This document shows positions 1 to 7,860 of a stretch of 64,000 nt of DNA, one piece after another (within the stretch, counting starts at the first letter, position 1; every line of letters starts with the position of its first letter). The DNA lies in the NCBI GenBank assembly GCA_965226695.1, contig OZ245405.1:248001-312000 (forward strand), given 5' to 3'. This DNA is from CATOSD01 sp965226695. Lineage in GTDB: Bacteria; Chloroflexota; Dehalococcoidia; Lucifugimonadales; CATOSD01. The position numbers and the translations under genes were made by a program. The notes beneath the pieces were generated by a model. It was given only the letters and a program-made list of their open reading frames with translations. It did not search any database and was not told where the DNA came from.

Positions 1-876
1 CTCGGTGTTGTGGATGATCACCTTGCCATCGGGAATCGGCTGGCCGTAGCTGGTGCGGGTCATGCTGGAGCCGAGGGCCATGAGCACGTCCGACTCCTGG
101 AGCCAGGTGCGCGCGTGCAGGCCGGTCGCGCCGCTGCCGGAGCCGAGCGACAGCGGGTGGCGCTCGTCGAACCCGGACTTCCCGGGCATGGTGCAGTAGA
201 CGGGGACTTCGGCGAGCTCGGCGAGCTCGCGCAGGTCGTCGGAGGCGCTGGAGAACAGCACGCCCATGCCCGACCATATGACGGGCTTCTTCGCGCCGAG
301 CAGAAGCTTGACGGCGTCTCGCACGTCCGCGCTCGCGGGCGCTTGCGGGCTGCGCTTGGGCGGTTGGTAGGCCATCGCGGCGTCGGGCACCTCTTGCGGG
401 CCGACGTCGGCTGGGATCTCGACGATGACCGGCCCCGGCCGGCCGTTGCGCAGCGCGTGGAAGGCGCGGCGCATGACGTTGGCGACCTGGTCGGCCTTGA
501 ACAGTACCTCGCTGGACGTGGATACGCTCTCGTAGGTGCGGGCGGGCGAGAAATTGGGCTGAACGGAGTACTGGGCCAGGGCCGACCCGCCGGGCAGGTA
601 GAGCACGGGCACGTTATCGGCGAAGGCCTGAGCGAGACCGCCCATCGAGTTTTCGGAACCGGGGCCGCCCTGGGTGATCACCACGCCAAATTTTTCGCGG
701 TTGCTCATGCGGCTGTAGCCGTCGGCAGCCATCACCGCGCCGCGCTCCTGGCGGAACATGATGGGGCGAATGCCCTCGCGCGCGGCCACCTCGATCAGCT
801 CGTTGGACGGGAAGCAGGCGATCCACTCCACGCCCTCCATTTTCAGGATGCGCGCGACCGCTTCGAGAACGTTCAT
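1..876 (-). CDS. Thiamine-diphosphate-dependent enzyme, N-terminal part (acetolactate synthase/benzoylformate decarboxylase type)
   Basis: The first 292 codons are present and the C-terminus lies outside the window. The product begins MNVLEAVARILKMEGVEW and reads as the N-terminal pyrimidine-binding domain followed by the start of the central domain of ThDP enzymes. Glu44 in FRQERGAV sits where the family has its cofactor-activating glutamate, and TQGGPGSENS follows. The ATG at 874-876 is preceded by a strong CAGGAGGATA ribosome site. Such enzymes act on 2-oxo acids; the substrate cannot be read from this half. A truncated second copy of the first 57 codons lies at 3176-3364 because of a tandem duplication. 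Class is clear, exact reaction is not. Confidence 0.85.
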   Translation of the reverse strand, partial: MNVLEAVARILKMEGVEWIACFPSNELIEVAAREGIRPIMFRQERGAVMAADGYSRMSNREKFGVVITQGGPGSENSMGGLAQAFADNVPVLYLPGGSALAQYSVQPNFSPARTYESVSTSSEVLFKADQVANVMRRAFHALRNGRPGPVIVEIPADVGPQEVPDAAMAYQPPKRSPQAPASADVRDAVKLLLGAKKPVIWSGMGVLFSSASDDLRELAELAEVPVYCTMPGKSGFDERHPLSLGSGSGATGLHARTWLQESDVLMALGSSMTRTSYGQPIPDGKVIIHNTE

Positions 877-1062
877 CTGGTATCCTCCTGCGAAGTCAGG
901 CGGTTTGGCCTGAAAATCGTAGCATACGCTTTAACGCGGCGGCGGGCAAGCGGGCAACCTTTCGGGTTGCGTTTACTTGGCGGTATCTTGGTGCTGGAAT
1001 GCGACAATGTACGATATCGTCGCCCTGATGGCGAACTACCGGTCGCGATGAGGAGGATGAGC

Positions 1063-2487
1063 ATGTTCTCTCGCACTGTACTGTCCGCTGTCTCGCTCGC
1101 CGCGCTCATCCTTGTACTCGTTTCTTGCGGCGGTGGGCAGTCTACGCCCGTGCGAACTTCTCCGCCGACGCCAACCGCTACCACTGTGCCCTCCCTATCC
1201 TCTGCACCTACTCCGCTGTCTGTGCCCGGACCGACGTCCAGCCTGGGCTCCGTGCCTGTCCTGACGCCAACACCTACGCTATCTGCTCTCCCCACGGCTG
1301 CGTCAACCGCCGCACCGACCGCGGACTCCGCGACTGCGCCGACGTCCACCCCGACCTCCGCGCTCGTCCTGACGCCGACGCCGGCATCAGTGCCCACGCC
1401 CATGCTTGCCGTGCCTGCCGCAACAGCCGCGGCGCGTTCCACGCCAACTCCCGCCTCGACGCAGACCGCCACGCCAGGCCAGGCGTCAACCTACCTAACG
1501 GAGGAGATACCCCCTTGCACGCCCGTGGCCGGCTCCTCGGTGGACCCGTGCGAGCCCCGCGAGGAAGGGGCCATGATAACCTCGTCGGGCGGCCTAATCA
1601 TCTCAGACGTACCGCTGGGTGTGAAAGGTGTGTTCAACGGCGCACCAACAACACCGATTTTCACGACGCACATCGCGCTGCGGGGCACGTACCTGCCCGG
1701 CACGGTGCGCTGCACCTCCGGAAACCGCCTGCGGTTCCCATCCTACGTTGACTCCCCCCAGCCTGACTGGCTCCTCATCTACTGCTTCGCCGACGTGAGC
1801 GTGAACGCCTACCTGCTGGGCACAGGCCCTTCCACCCTGACGGTAATAGTGGAAGTGAGCCTCTACGCTTGGCGGGGCAGCGATGACGACTATGGGCTGG
1901 AGCAGCTCGAGAGCCTGAGGAGCGCGTATGAACGCGCGCTGTCCGAGGGCGGGCGGTTCGAGTACGCCGATCCGCTCCAAGGGGTCCTGCCGCCAGATGG
2001 GGGCTTGGGCCCGCTCCGCCTCGGATACACAGACGTACCCATGGTAACCGGTCCCCCCGGCGGGATCGGCGGCAGGGAGTTTGTCCTGTTCGTCGGACCG
2101 TTATACGACCTGTCCGTTGAAGCGTGGGATTTCAGCTATACCTGGGACCTGAAGAGGCGTGAAGACGACACCGTAGTCGCCCTGCATCCATACAGACGGT
2201 CGTTCAACCGCGAACAGCAAAGTTACGCCGAGGTGGAACTGCCAGCGTTGACCCAGGAGGTGACGGCGGCCCACCAGGCCCGCGTGGTCGCCTACGGCGG
2301 ACGCATCGGCGGCAGATCCGGCCTGCCCATGCTGGTGACCGACGCCAATCAACTGCGCCAGTTCTTCTCCGACCCCAAGGTCGGCGCCTACGCCCACGGC
2401 GGCGCAACCGCCGCCGCTCTGCGGCCTCGCGGTGCCCGACCAAACTTCCACCCCCGGCCTAATGCGGGACTGCATGACGCTGCTTGA
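1063..2487 (+). CDS. Secreted lipoprotein copy 1, 5' segment (frameshifted)
   Basis: The ATG at 1063 lies six bases after AGGAGG (1051-1056). The product starts MFSRTVLSAVSLAALILVLV followed by SCGGGQ, a classic lipoprotein signal with lipobox LVSC, so it is probably anchored outside the membrane. A Pro/Thr/Ala-rich linker of about 130 residues follows, then a beta-rich region containing ITSSGGLIISDVPLG and REFVLFVGPLYD. Comparison with copy 2 shows that an 11-nt length difference near 2391-2401 throws the frame, so the segment ends in an unrelated tail at 2487, while the homologous LRR/FN3 part continues in another frame (2432-3163). Function unknown; it looks like a surface protein. Either a pseudogene or a sequence error. 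Confidence 0.7.
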   Translation: MFSRTVLSAVSLAALILVLVSCGGGQSTPVRTSPPTPTATTVPSLSSAPTPLSVPGPTSSLGSVPVLTPTPTLSALPTAASTAAPTADSATAPTSTPTSALVLTPTPASVPTPMLAVPAATAAARSTPTPASTQTATPGQASTYLTEEIPPCTPVAGSSVDPCEPREEGAMITSSGGLIISDVPLGVKGVFNGAPTTPIFTTHIALRGTYLPGTVRCTSGNRLRFPSYVDSPQPDWLLIYCFADVSVNAYLLGTGPSTLTVIVEVSLYAWRGSDDDYGLEQLESLRSAYERALSEGGRFEYADPLQGVLPPDGGLGPLRLGYTDVPMVTGPPGGIGGREFVLFVGPLYDLSVEAWDFSYTWDLKRREDDTVVALHPYRRSFNREQQSYAEVELPALTQEVTAAHQARVVAYGGRIGGRSGLPMLVTDANQLRQFFSDPKVGAYAHGGATAAALRPRGARPNFHPRPNAGLHDAA

Positions 2488-3163
2488 GGCGAAAGACACC
2501 CTCCGAGGCACCGCCACTCTCAACTGGAACGCGACCACCACCATTACCGCATGGGACGGCGTCACGGTCAGCGGCACGCCCAGCCGGGTGACCCGGCTGG
2601 AGATTGTCAGTGAGAGACTGGATGGGAGCATTCCCGAAGATCTGGGGCGGCTGGTGGGGCTGACCCACCTGGACCTGAGCCGGAACGAGCTGACCGGTGC
2701 GATACCTGGGGAGCTGCGCTTGCTCACGAACCTGGAGGTGCTGAGGCTGTCGGGGAACAGCTTGACCGGCTGCATCCCTTTGGCGCTTATCAGCGTGGCG
2801 ACGAACGATCTGAGCCCGCTCAACCTTCTCTTGAACTCCCTCAATCTGCTCTACTGTCGTCCCCCTGCGCCCGAGAACCTCACTGCGGGCACGCCCGCGG
2901 AGACGAGCGTCCCCCTGAATTGGAACCCGGTGCCGAACGCTGGCACGTACCGGGCGGAGTACAGGCTCGCGACCTCCACCGAGTGGCATGTGGACGTGGA
3001 CAACGCCACCACCACGGACCATATCGTTGACGATCTTAATTGCGACACGGACTACCATTTCCGGGTGAGCGCTCTCGGCAGCGGGACGGTCTACGCGTCC
3101 GAGTGGAGCGAGCCGTCCGCCCCCCTATCAGCGGCTACGGCTGCGTGTCCGCGGTCTCCCTAG
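2432..3163 (+). CDS. Lipoprotein copy 1, 3' segment: leucine-rich repeats plus FN3 domain
   Basis: This is the out-of-frame continuation of the preceding segment. Codons matching copy 2 (AQPPPLCGLAVPDQ) are already readable from 2402; the GTG at 2432 is only the first possible start and has no good ribosome site, so independent translation is doubtful. It encodes plant-type leucine-rich repeats (LTHLDLSRNELTGAIPGEL, LEVLRLSGNSLTGCIP), then a fibronectin type III domain (PPAPENLTAGTPAETSVPLN through VSALGSGTVYASEWSEP). Such modules usually mediate binding at the cell surface. It ends with TAG at 3161-3163. Confidence 0.65.
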   Translation: MPDQTSTPGLMRDCMTLLEAKDTLRGTATLNWNATTTITAWDGVTVSGTPSRVTRLEIVSERLDGSIPEDLGRLVGLTHLDLSRNELTGAIPGELRLLTNLEVLRLSGNSLTGCIPLALISVATNDLSPLNLLLNSLNLLYCRPPAPENLTAGTPAETSVPLNWNPVPNAGTYRAEYRLATSTEWHVDVDNATTTDHIVDDLNCDTDYHFRVSALGSGTVYASEWSEPSAPLSAATAACPRSP

Positions 3164-3175
3164 TTCGACGTCGAC

Positions 3176-3364
3176 CTACGCGCTCCGCGGGCTCATGCGA
3201 CTGTAGCCGTCGGCGGCCATCACCGCACCGCGCTCCTGGCGGAACATAATGGGGCGAATGCCCTCGCGCGCGGCCACCTCGATCAGCTCGTTGGACGGGA
3301 AGCAGGCGATCCACTCCACGCCCTCCATCTTCAGGATGCGCGCAACCGCTTCGAGAACGTTCAT
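3176..3364 (-). pseudogene. Truncated copy of the ThDP enzyme gene (first 57 codons)
   Basis: The first 57 residues equal those of the gene at 1-876 (through ADGYSRM), and the same CAGGAGGA ribosome site precedes the ATG at 3362-3364. After that the reading frame runs into duplicated flank and stops (SPRSA). It keeps the cofactor-activating Glu44 but has no complete domain. It is a by-product of the tandem duplication and almost certainly without enzyme function. Confidence 0.85.
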
Positions 3365-3550
3365 CTGTTATCCTCCTGTATAGTCAGGCCGTTCAGCCTG
3401 GAAATCGTAGCAGACGCTTAAACGCGGCACCGGGCAAGCGGGCAACGTTTCGGGTTGCGCATACATGGAAGCATCCAGGCGCTGAGACGCGACAATGTAC
3501 GATATCGTCGCCCCGATGGCGAACTACCAGTCGCGATGAGGAGGATGAGC

Positions 3551-4531
3551 ATGTTCTCACGCGCTGTACTGTCCGCTGTCTCGCTCGCCGCGCTCATCCT
3601 TGTACTCGTTTCTTGCGGCGGTGGGCAGTCTACGCCCGTGCGAACTTCTCCGCCGACGCCAACCGCTACCACTTTGCCCTCCCTATCCTCTGCACCTACT
3701 CCGCTGCCTGTGCCCGGACCGACGTCCAGCCTGGGCTCCGCGCCTGTCCTGACGCCAACGCCGACCTCTGCGCCGGCGCCGGCGCCGGCCTCTGCGCCAA
3801 CACCTACGCTATCTGCTCTCCCCGCGGCTGCGTCAACCGCCGCACCGACCGCCGCGCCCGTCCTGACGCCGACGCCTGCCCCTGCACCTGCGTTCATGCC
3901 TGCTGCGGCGCTCGCGCCTACCTCAACACCCGCGGCGTTTCCCACACCAACTCCCGTCTCCACGCAGACCTCGACATCTGTCCCAGGAGCATCCTATCTT
4001 GCAGAGGAGATACCCCCCTGCACGCCCGTGACCGGCTCCTCGGTGGACCCGTGCGAGCAGGGCGCGGAAGGGGCCCTGATAGCCTCGTCGGGCGGCCTTA
4101 TCATCTTCGACGTACCGCTGGGGGTGAAAAGTATATTCAACGGTGCACCAACAACACCGGCTTACACGACACATGTCGTGCTGCGCGGCACGTACATCCC
4201 CGGCACGGTGCGCTGCACGTCTGGACATCCTAGACGACTTGCGGCCTACGTGGCCTCGTTCTATGTTGGTAACCAGGCTGCTGGGTTCTTCATCTACTGC
4301 TTCGTCGACGTGCGCGTTAACGCCTATCTCCTCGGCTCCGGCCCGCCTACCCTGACGGTGATCGTGGAGCGGAGCCTCTACGCTCAGGGGGGAGCGATGA
4401 CGACGACTATGGACTGGACCAGCTCGAGAGCAGGAGGCTCGCCTACGAGCACGCGCTGTCTGAGGGCGGTCGGTTCGAATACGATGGCCCACTGGGTCGC
4501 GGGCACCTGCCGCCAAACGGGCCTGTGGTAA
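3551..4531 (+). CDS. Secreted lipoprotein copy 2, 5' segment (frameshifted)
   Basis: Second copy of the lipoprotein. The ATG at 3551 follows AGGAGG (3539-3544), and the signal peptide with lipobox LVSC is nearly identical to copy 1. The linker is longer and carries APAPAPASAPTP-type repeats. The frame is lost at a run of six G (4387-4392): with seven G the codons would continue as SDDDYGLDQLESRRLAYEHA, matching copy 1. As written, it ends in an unrelated tail at 4531 and the rest of the protein is in the next frame. A slippage switch, a pseudogene or a sequencing error are all possible. Confidence 0.7.
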   Translation: MFSRAVLSAVSLAALILVLVSCGGGQSTPVRTSPPTPTATTLPSLSSAPTPLPVPGPTSSLGSAPVLTPTPTSAPAPAPASAPTPTLSALPAAASTAAPTAAPVLTPTPAPAPAFMPAAALAPTSTPAAFPTPTPVSTQTSTSVPGASYLAEEIPPCTPVTGSSVDPCEQGAEGALIASSGGLIIFDVPLGVKSIFNGAPTTPAYTTHVVLRGTYIPGTVRCTSGHPRRLAAYVASFYVGNQAAGFFIYCFVDVRVNAYLLGSGPPTLTVIVERSLYAQGGAMTTTMDWTSSRAGGSPTSTRCLRAVGSNTMAHWVAGTCRQTGLW

Positions 4532-5637
4532 CAGGTCCCCAGGGCGGGATCGGTGGCAGGGAGGTCGTCCTGTTCATCGGACCGTCAGTCAGAACATCCG
4601 TCGAAGCATGGGAGGTCTTCTCAACGTGGGACGTAGAGAGGCGTGAGGACGGCACGGTGGTCGCCCTTCATCCATTCAGACGGTGGCTCAAACTCGAACA
4701 GCAAAGTTACGCCGAGGTGGAACTGCCAGCGTTGACCCAGGAGGTGACGGCGGCCCACGAGGCCCGCCTGTTCGCCAACGGCGGACGCATCGGCGGCAGA
4801 TCCGGCCTGCCCATGCTGGTGACCGACGCCAATCAACTGCGCCAGTTCTTCTCCGACCCCAAGGTCGGCGCCTACGACCACGCCGACGGCCCGCCCGCGC
4901 AGCCCCCGCCACCCTGCGGCCTCGCCGTGCCCGACCAGGCCGACAACCCCGGCCCTATGCGCGACTGCATCACCCTGCTGGAACTGAAGGACACCCTTAG
5001 AGGTACGGCGGCGCTGAACTGGATAGCGTCGTCGACCATCACCACGTGGGAGGGCATAACCCTCAACGCAAGCTCCACGCGAGTTGCGGAACTGGAGCTC
5101 GACGACGAGGGCCTCGACGGTACGATACCGCCCTCGCTGGGGGAACTCTCCGCTCTGGTGACGCTGGACCTATCCGACAACTCGCTGACGGGCGAGATAC
5201 CCGCCGAGCTGGGCCGGCTCTCCAACCTGGAGACTCTGAGGCTGTCAGGTAACAGCTTCACCGGCTGTATCCCCCTCGCGCTAAGGTCCGTGCCCACGAA
5301 CGACCTGAGCTTGCTGAACCTGCTCTACTGTCGTCCCCCCGCGCCTGAGAACCTCATTGCGGGCACGCCCGCAGAGACGAGCGTGCCACTGAGCTGGGGC
5401 GCTGTGGCCAATGCCGACACGTACCGGGTGGAGTACAGACTCGCGACGTCTACCGAGTGGCTTGTGGACGTGGACAACGCCACCACCACCAGCCATATCG
5501 TTGACAACCTCACCTGCGGCACGGGCTACAGTTTACGGGTGAGCGCTCTCGGCAGCGGGACGGTCTACGCGTCCGAGTGGAGCGAGGCCTCCGACGTGCT
5601 GGCCGCGGCAACGGCTGCGTGTCCGCGATCTCCCTAG
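4525..5637 (+). CDS. Lipoprotein copy 2, 3' segment: beta region, LRR and FN3
   Basis: Continuation of copy 2 after the G-run frameshift; homologous codons are readable from about 4393, and the GTG at 4525 is only the first possible start. The order is the beta region (GGREVVLFIGPS), a Pro-rich hinge (PPAQPPPPCGLAVPDQ), leucine-rich repeats (LVTLDLSDNSLTGEIPAEL, LETLRLSGNSFTGCIP) and an FN3 domain ending before TAG at 5635-5637. Unlike copy 1 it keeps beta, LRR and FN3 regions in one frame, so copy 1 is broken at the hinge and copy 2 upstream of it. A surface-binding role is inferred from the domains only. Confidence 0.65.
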   Translation: MVTGPQGGIGGREVVLFIGPSVRTSVEAWEVFSTWDVERREDGTVVALHPFRRWLKLEQQSYAEVELPALTQEVTAAHEARLFANGGRIGGRSGLPMLVTDANQLRQFFSDPKVGAYDHADGPPAQPPPPCGLAVPDQADNPGPMRDCITLLELKDTLRGTAALNWIASSTITTWEGITLNASSTRVAELELDDEGLDGTIPPSLGELSALVTLDLSDNSLTGEIPAELGRLSNLETLRLSGNSFTGCIPLALRSVPTNDLSLLNLLYCRPPAPENLIAGTPAETSVPLSWGAVANADTYRVEYRLATSTEWLVDVDNATTTSHIVDNLTCGTGYSLRVSALGSGTVYASEWSEASDVLAAATAACPRSP

Positions 5638-5662
5638 TTCGAAGTCGACCTACGCGCTCCGC

Positions 5663-5683
5663 GGGCGGGTTTGAAACCCGCCC
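5663..5683. repeat. Dispersed 21-bp palindrome, copy A
   Basis: GGGCGGGTTT, one G, then AAACCCGCCC: perfect 10-bp arms around a single base, followed by CTAC. It lies between the convergent lipoprotein copy 2 and hydrolase genes. The same element recurs at 6645, 9964, 39263 and 53869. Confidence 0.9.
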
Positions 5684-5753
5684 CTACCAAGGGTTATCCG
5701 GTCCGCCGGAAGCCCCTACCGACAGGGTACCCGGTGGGCTGAGGGCGGGGGGG

Positions 5754-6617
5754 CTACGTGTCGAAGAACTCGCGGATGATGCGGACCGTGGCCTCCATGT
5801 TGTCGCCGTGCAGCCCGTGGCCGGCGCCGGGCACCTCTCCGAACGCGCCGTTGCCGTTGGGAATGGCGGCCTCCATCTCCCGGGCCTGCGCCGCGTCCAG
5901 CACCGTGCTCGTTTCGCCGCGAAGCACCAGCGTCTTGCACGAGATCTTGCTCACGCAGACCTTGAGGAAGGGGCCCTCCTTGAGAGCGGTGCGGCCGAGC
6001 AGCCAGGAGACTTCCGGGTCCGTCTTGGCCACCAGGATGCCGTCCCAGTTGGTGCGGTGCGTGTGGCGGATGATGTCCTGAACGCGGTCGTCGGACCAGT
6101 CGGGGTTCTGCTCCTTGTACCAGGCATAGGCCATTTCGGGGTTGAAGAAGCCCTTGGGCTTGGGTGCCGTGCCGCTCTGCATACGCCTGGCGGCGGTGTC
6201 CCGCCCGCTCGGCGACGGGTCGGGCACTGGGCCGTAGTCGCCCAGCACGAGGTGGTCCACCAGGTGGCCGTAGTAGGCACCCAGCGGTATGCCGATGCGC
6301 GAGCCCTGCGAGTGGCCGTAGTAGTCGAACGGGTACAAACCCTGCTGCTGGGCGAACAGGCCGACGTCCGAGGCGAACGCCTGCGTCGAGTAGCCGCCGC
6401 TGCTCCAGTCGCTGTCGCCGCAGCCGCGGGCGTCGAGCGAGATGACGTGCCACCTGTCGGTCATGTGCGGCGCGAACTCGTCGAACATGTGCGCGTGGCC
6501 GCCGATGCCGTGCATGAGTATGAGCGGCTTCTTGGTGGTGTCGCCGCCCCAGTCCAGGTAGTGAAGGTTCAGGCCGTTCACCTGCGCCCATTTGTCTTCG
6601 GGATAAACGTTTGCCAT
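5754..6617 (-). CDS. Alpha/beta hydrolase
   Basis: A 287-residue alpha/beta-hydrolase of normal length without a signal peptide, so probably cytoplasmic. The oxyanion-hole motif HGIGG is at residues 36-40, the nucleophile elbow GHSQG places the catalytic serine at 103, and GAGHG near the C-terminus supplies the catalytic histidine at 267. The ATG at 6615-6617 is preceded by GAGAGGAG at a good distance. The family covers esterases, haloperoxidase-like and C-C-bond hydrolases, and the substrate cannot be told. It stands alone, flanked on both sides by copies of the dispersed palindrome. Confidence 0.88.
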   Translation of the reverse strand: MANVYPEDKWAQVNGLNLHYLDWGGDTTKKPLILMHGIGGHAHMFDEFAPHMTDRWHVISLDARGCGDSDWSSGGYSTQAFASDVGLFAQQQGLYPFDYYGHSQGSRIGIPLGAYYGHLVDHLVLGDYGPVPDPSPSGRDTAARRMQSGTAPKPKGFFNPEMAYAWYKEQNPDWSDDRVQDIIRHTHRTNWDGILVAKTDPEVSWLLGRTALKEGPFLKVCVSKISCKTLVLRGETSTVLDAAQAREMEAAIPNGNGAFGEVPGAGHGLHGDNMEATVRIIREFFDT

Positions 6618-6644
6618 GTGCGGTTGCTCCTCTCTGCGGTCTCC

Positions 6645-6665
6645 GGGCGGGTTTGAAACCCGCCC
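6645..6665. repeat. Dispersed 21-bp palindrome, copy B
   Basis: Identical in both arms to copy A (GGGCGGGTTT, G, AAACCCGCCC). It lies just upstream of the hydrolase start. A half copy (AAACCCGCCCC) follows at 6690-6700, suggesting repeated insertion or decay at this spot. Confidence 0.88.
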
Positions 6666-6747
6666 CTACAGCCGGGCCGGTCCCGGGGCAAACCCGCCCC
6701 TACGTCGGGGCCGGTATCGGCGCGATTGTATCAGGAACTCGCCGCCT

Positions 6748-7755
6748 TTAGTCCCCTCTCCCTCGAGGGAGAGGGTTAGGGTGAGGGTGACGGATCCGCG
6801 CGGCGCGGGTGGACGCGAACAGGTAGGTTGTGACGTGGCTGCGATGGGGCGACCAACGCTCGGAGTACGCCAGGGCCTCGGCCGCGGCCATGGGAGGGCC
6901 GCCGTTGACCAGCCGGCCGAGCGTGCGTTGCAGCGCGAGGTCGCCGGAGGGGAAGCCGTCTGTCTCTCCGAGCGCGCTTATCAGCAGCCAGTGGGCCGTC
7001 CAGGGACCGACGCCACGAATGCCCGTCAGGCGCTCCACCACCTCGGCCGGGGGCAGGCCGCGCAGACCCTCCAGGTCCAGGTCGCCCGACGCCACGCGCT
7101 CTGATACGCCGAGCACGTACTCCGCCTTGCGCCGGCTGAGCTTCAGCGCGCGCAGGTCGTCGATGCCGGCGGCGGCCACCGCCTCCGGGCGCGGGAAGGC
7201 CCAGTAGCTCTCGCCATCGAACTCGGCGCGCCGCCCGAAATTCTCGATGAGCAGCCCGCGAAGCACGCGCGCGACGCCGGCGCTGATCTGCTGCCCGATG
7301 ATGGACAGCGTGAGCGCCTCGTACACCGACGCCGCCTGCGGCACGTGCAGCCCGTACAGCCCCTTCACCAACGGCGCCAGCAGGTCGTCGGCGCGAGCCA
7401 TCTCGTAGAATGGGCGGACGTCGTCCTCCGCGCCCAGCAGCAGCGAAAGCTGCGCGCGAGCCAGGTCGGCGTCCGCCGCGTCCAGGCCGGCGCCGCGCAG
7501 CGCGACGTCGACGCGAGGGGCGTCGCGCCCGCCCGCCGAACGCGCCTCGGCCAGGGCCAGGCGTCCGCCGAGGTCGAGCAGCCGGCGGTAGACGCCATCC
7601 TCGAACGACTCGGCGGCGTAGCGCCGCTCGAAGTGCGTGGCGTATCCCGCCGTAAGGGCGAAATCGTACGGAGGCGTGGGTTCCAGGGCGAACGCTAACT
7701 GGTTCAAATCGAGACCTCGCGCCGCAGCATACGCCACGACGCCTCGAGGGGGCAA
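6748..7755 (-). CDS. DNA-3-methyladenine glycosylase, AlkA type
   Basis: Base-excision repair enzyme of the HhH-GPD superfamily, about 335 residues. An AlkA-like N-terminal domain (PPYDFALTAGY) is followed by the all-alpha domain (YEALTLSIIGQQIS), the helix-hairpin-helix (LTGIRGVGPWTAHW, near 244-256) and the catalytic aspartate in FPSGDLALQR (Asp272). The start is uncertain: TTG at 7755 gives the longest form, but a TTG about 16 codons later has a GAGGT site and may be the real one. The last dozen residues (HPHPNPLPRGRGD) come from a dispersed palindromic repeat into which the reading frame runs, so the native stop was probably displaced. Confidence 0.85.
   Translation of the reverse strand: MPPRGVVAYAAARGLDLNQLAFALEPTPPYDFALTAGYATHFERRYAAESFEDGVYRRLLDLGGRLALAEARSAGGRDAPRVDVALRGAGLDAADADLARAQLSLLLGAEDDVRPFYEMARADDLLAPLVKGLYGLHVPQAASVYEALTLSIIGQQISAGVARVLRGLLIENFGRRAEFDGESYWAFPRPEAVAAAGIDDLRALKLSRRKAEYVLGVSERVASGDLDLEGLRGLPPAEVVERLTGIRGVGPWTAHWLLISALGETDGFPSGDLALQRTLGRLVNGGPPMAAAEALAYSERWSPHRSHVTTYLFASTRAARIRHPHPNPLPRGRGD
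6754..6790. repeat. Palindromic repeat forming the 3' end of the glycosylase gene
   Basis: CCCTCTCCCTC (6754-6764) and GAGGGAGAGGG (6765-6775) form a perfect 22-bp palindrome, followed by TTAGGGTGAGGGTGA. Repeats of this form occur in many bacterial genomes, where read-through yields tails like HPNPLPRG. Here it supplies the glycosylase stop codon. Confidence 0.75.
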
Positions 7756-7803
7756 CCGGCCTCTGGACGAGGCCCCGCCTCTGCTGGCTGGGGCCGCGGT
7801 TTG

Positions 7804-7832
7804 TTGACACCCATACTCCCTTTGAGTAGTAT
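7804..7832 (+). promoter_or_regulatory. Sigma-70-type promoter for the YihY gene
   Basis: TTGACA (7804-7809), 17-bp spacer, TAGTAT (7827-7832). It lies directly ahead of AGGAG (7849-7853) and the TTG start at 7861, which argues against any start upstream of 7832. Confidence 0.65.
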
Positions 7833-7860
7833 CAGCACACTTACCCCCAGGAGAGCAGGT

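Larger units (their letters stand above)
703..3190. repeat. Tandem duplication, unit 1 (about 2.49 kb)
   Basis: The stretch from GCTCATGC at 703 to CGCTCCGCGG at 3190 recurs, diverged, as 3191-5664. The unit holds the first part of the ThDP gene on the minus strand, the divergent intergenic region and a complete lipoprotein locus on the plus strand. The offset between copies is 2488 at the left edge and 2474 at the right edge, so indels separate them. Boundaries are from matching by eye. Confidence 0.85.
3191..5664. repeat. Tandem duplication, unit 2 (about 2.47 kb)
   Basis: Direct copy of 703-3190. The junction at 3190/3191 joins the downstream flank of lipoprotein copy 1 to the interior of the ThDP gene copy, which is what an unequal or replicative tandem duplication yields. 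The unit ends at CGCTCCGCGG (5655-5664), where the dispersed palindrome begins. The copies differ at many positions, mainly in the Pro/Thr linker, so the event is not recent or the linker evolves quickly. Confidence 0.85.

Noticed and set aside
10..1062. Open plus-strand frame continuous with lipoprotein copy 1, giving an 825-residue product
   Set aside because: It is antisense to the ThDP enzyme gene. The real start is ATG 1063 with AGGAGG and a lipoprotein signal peptide.
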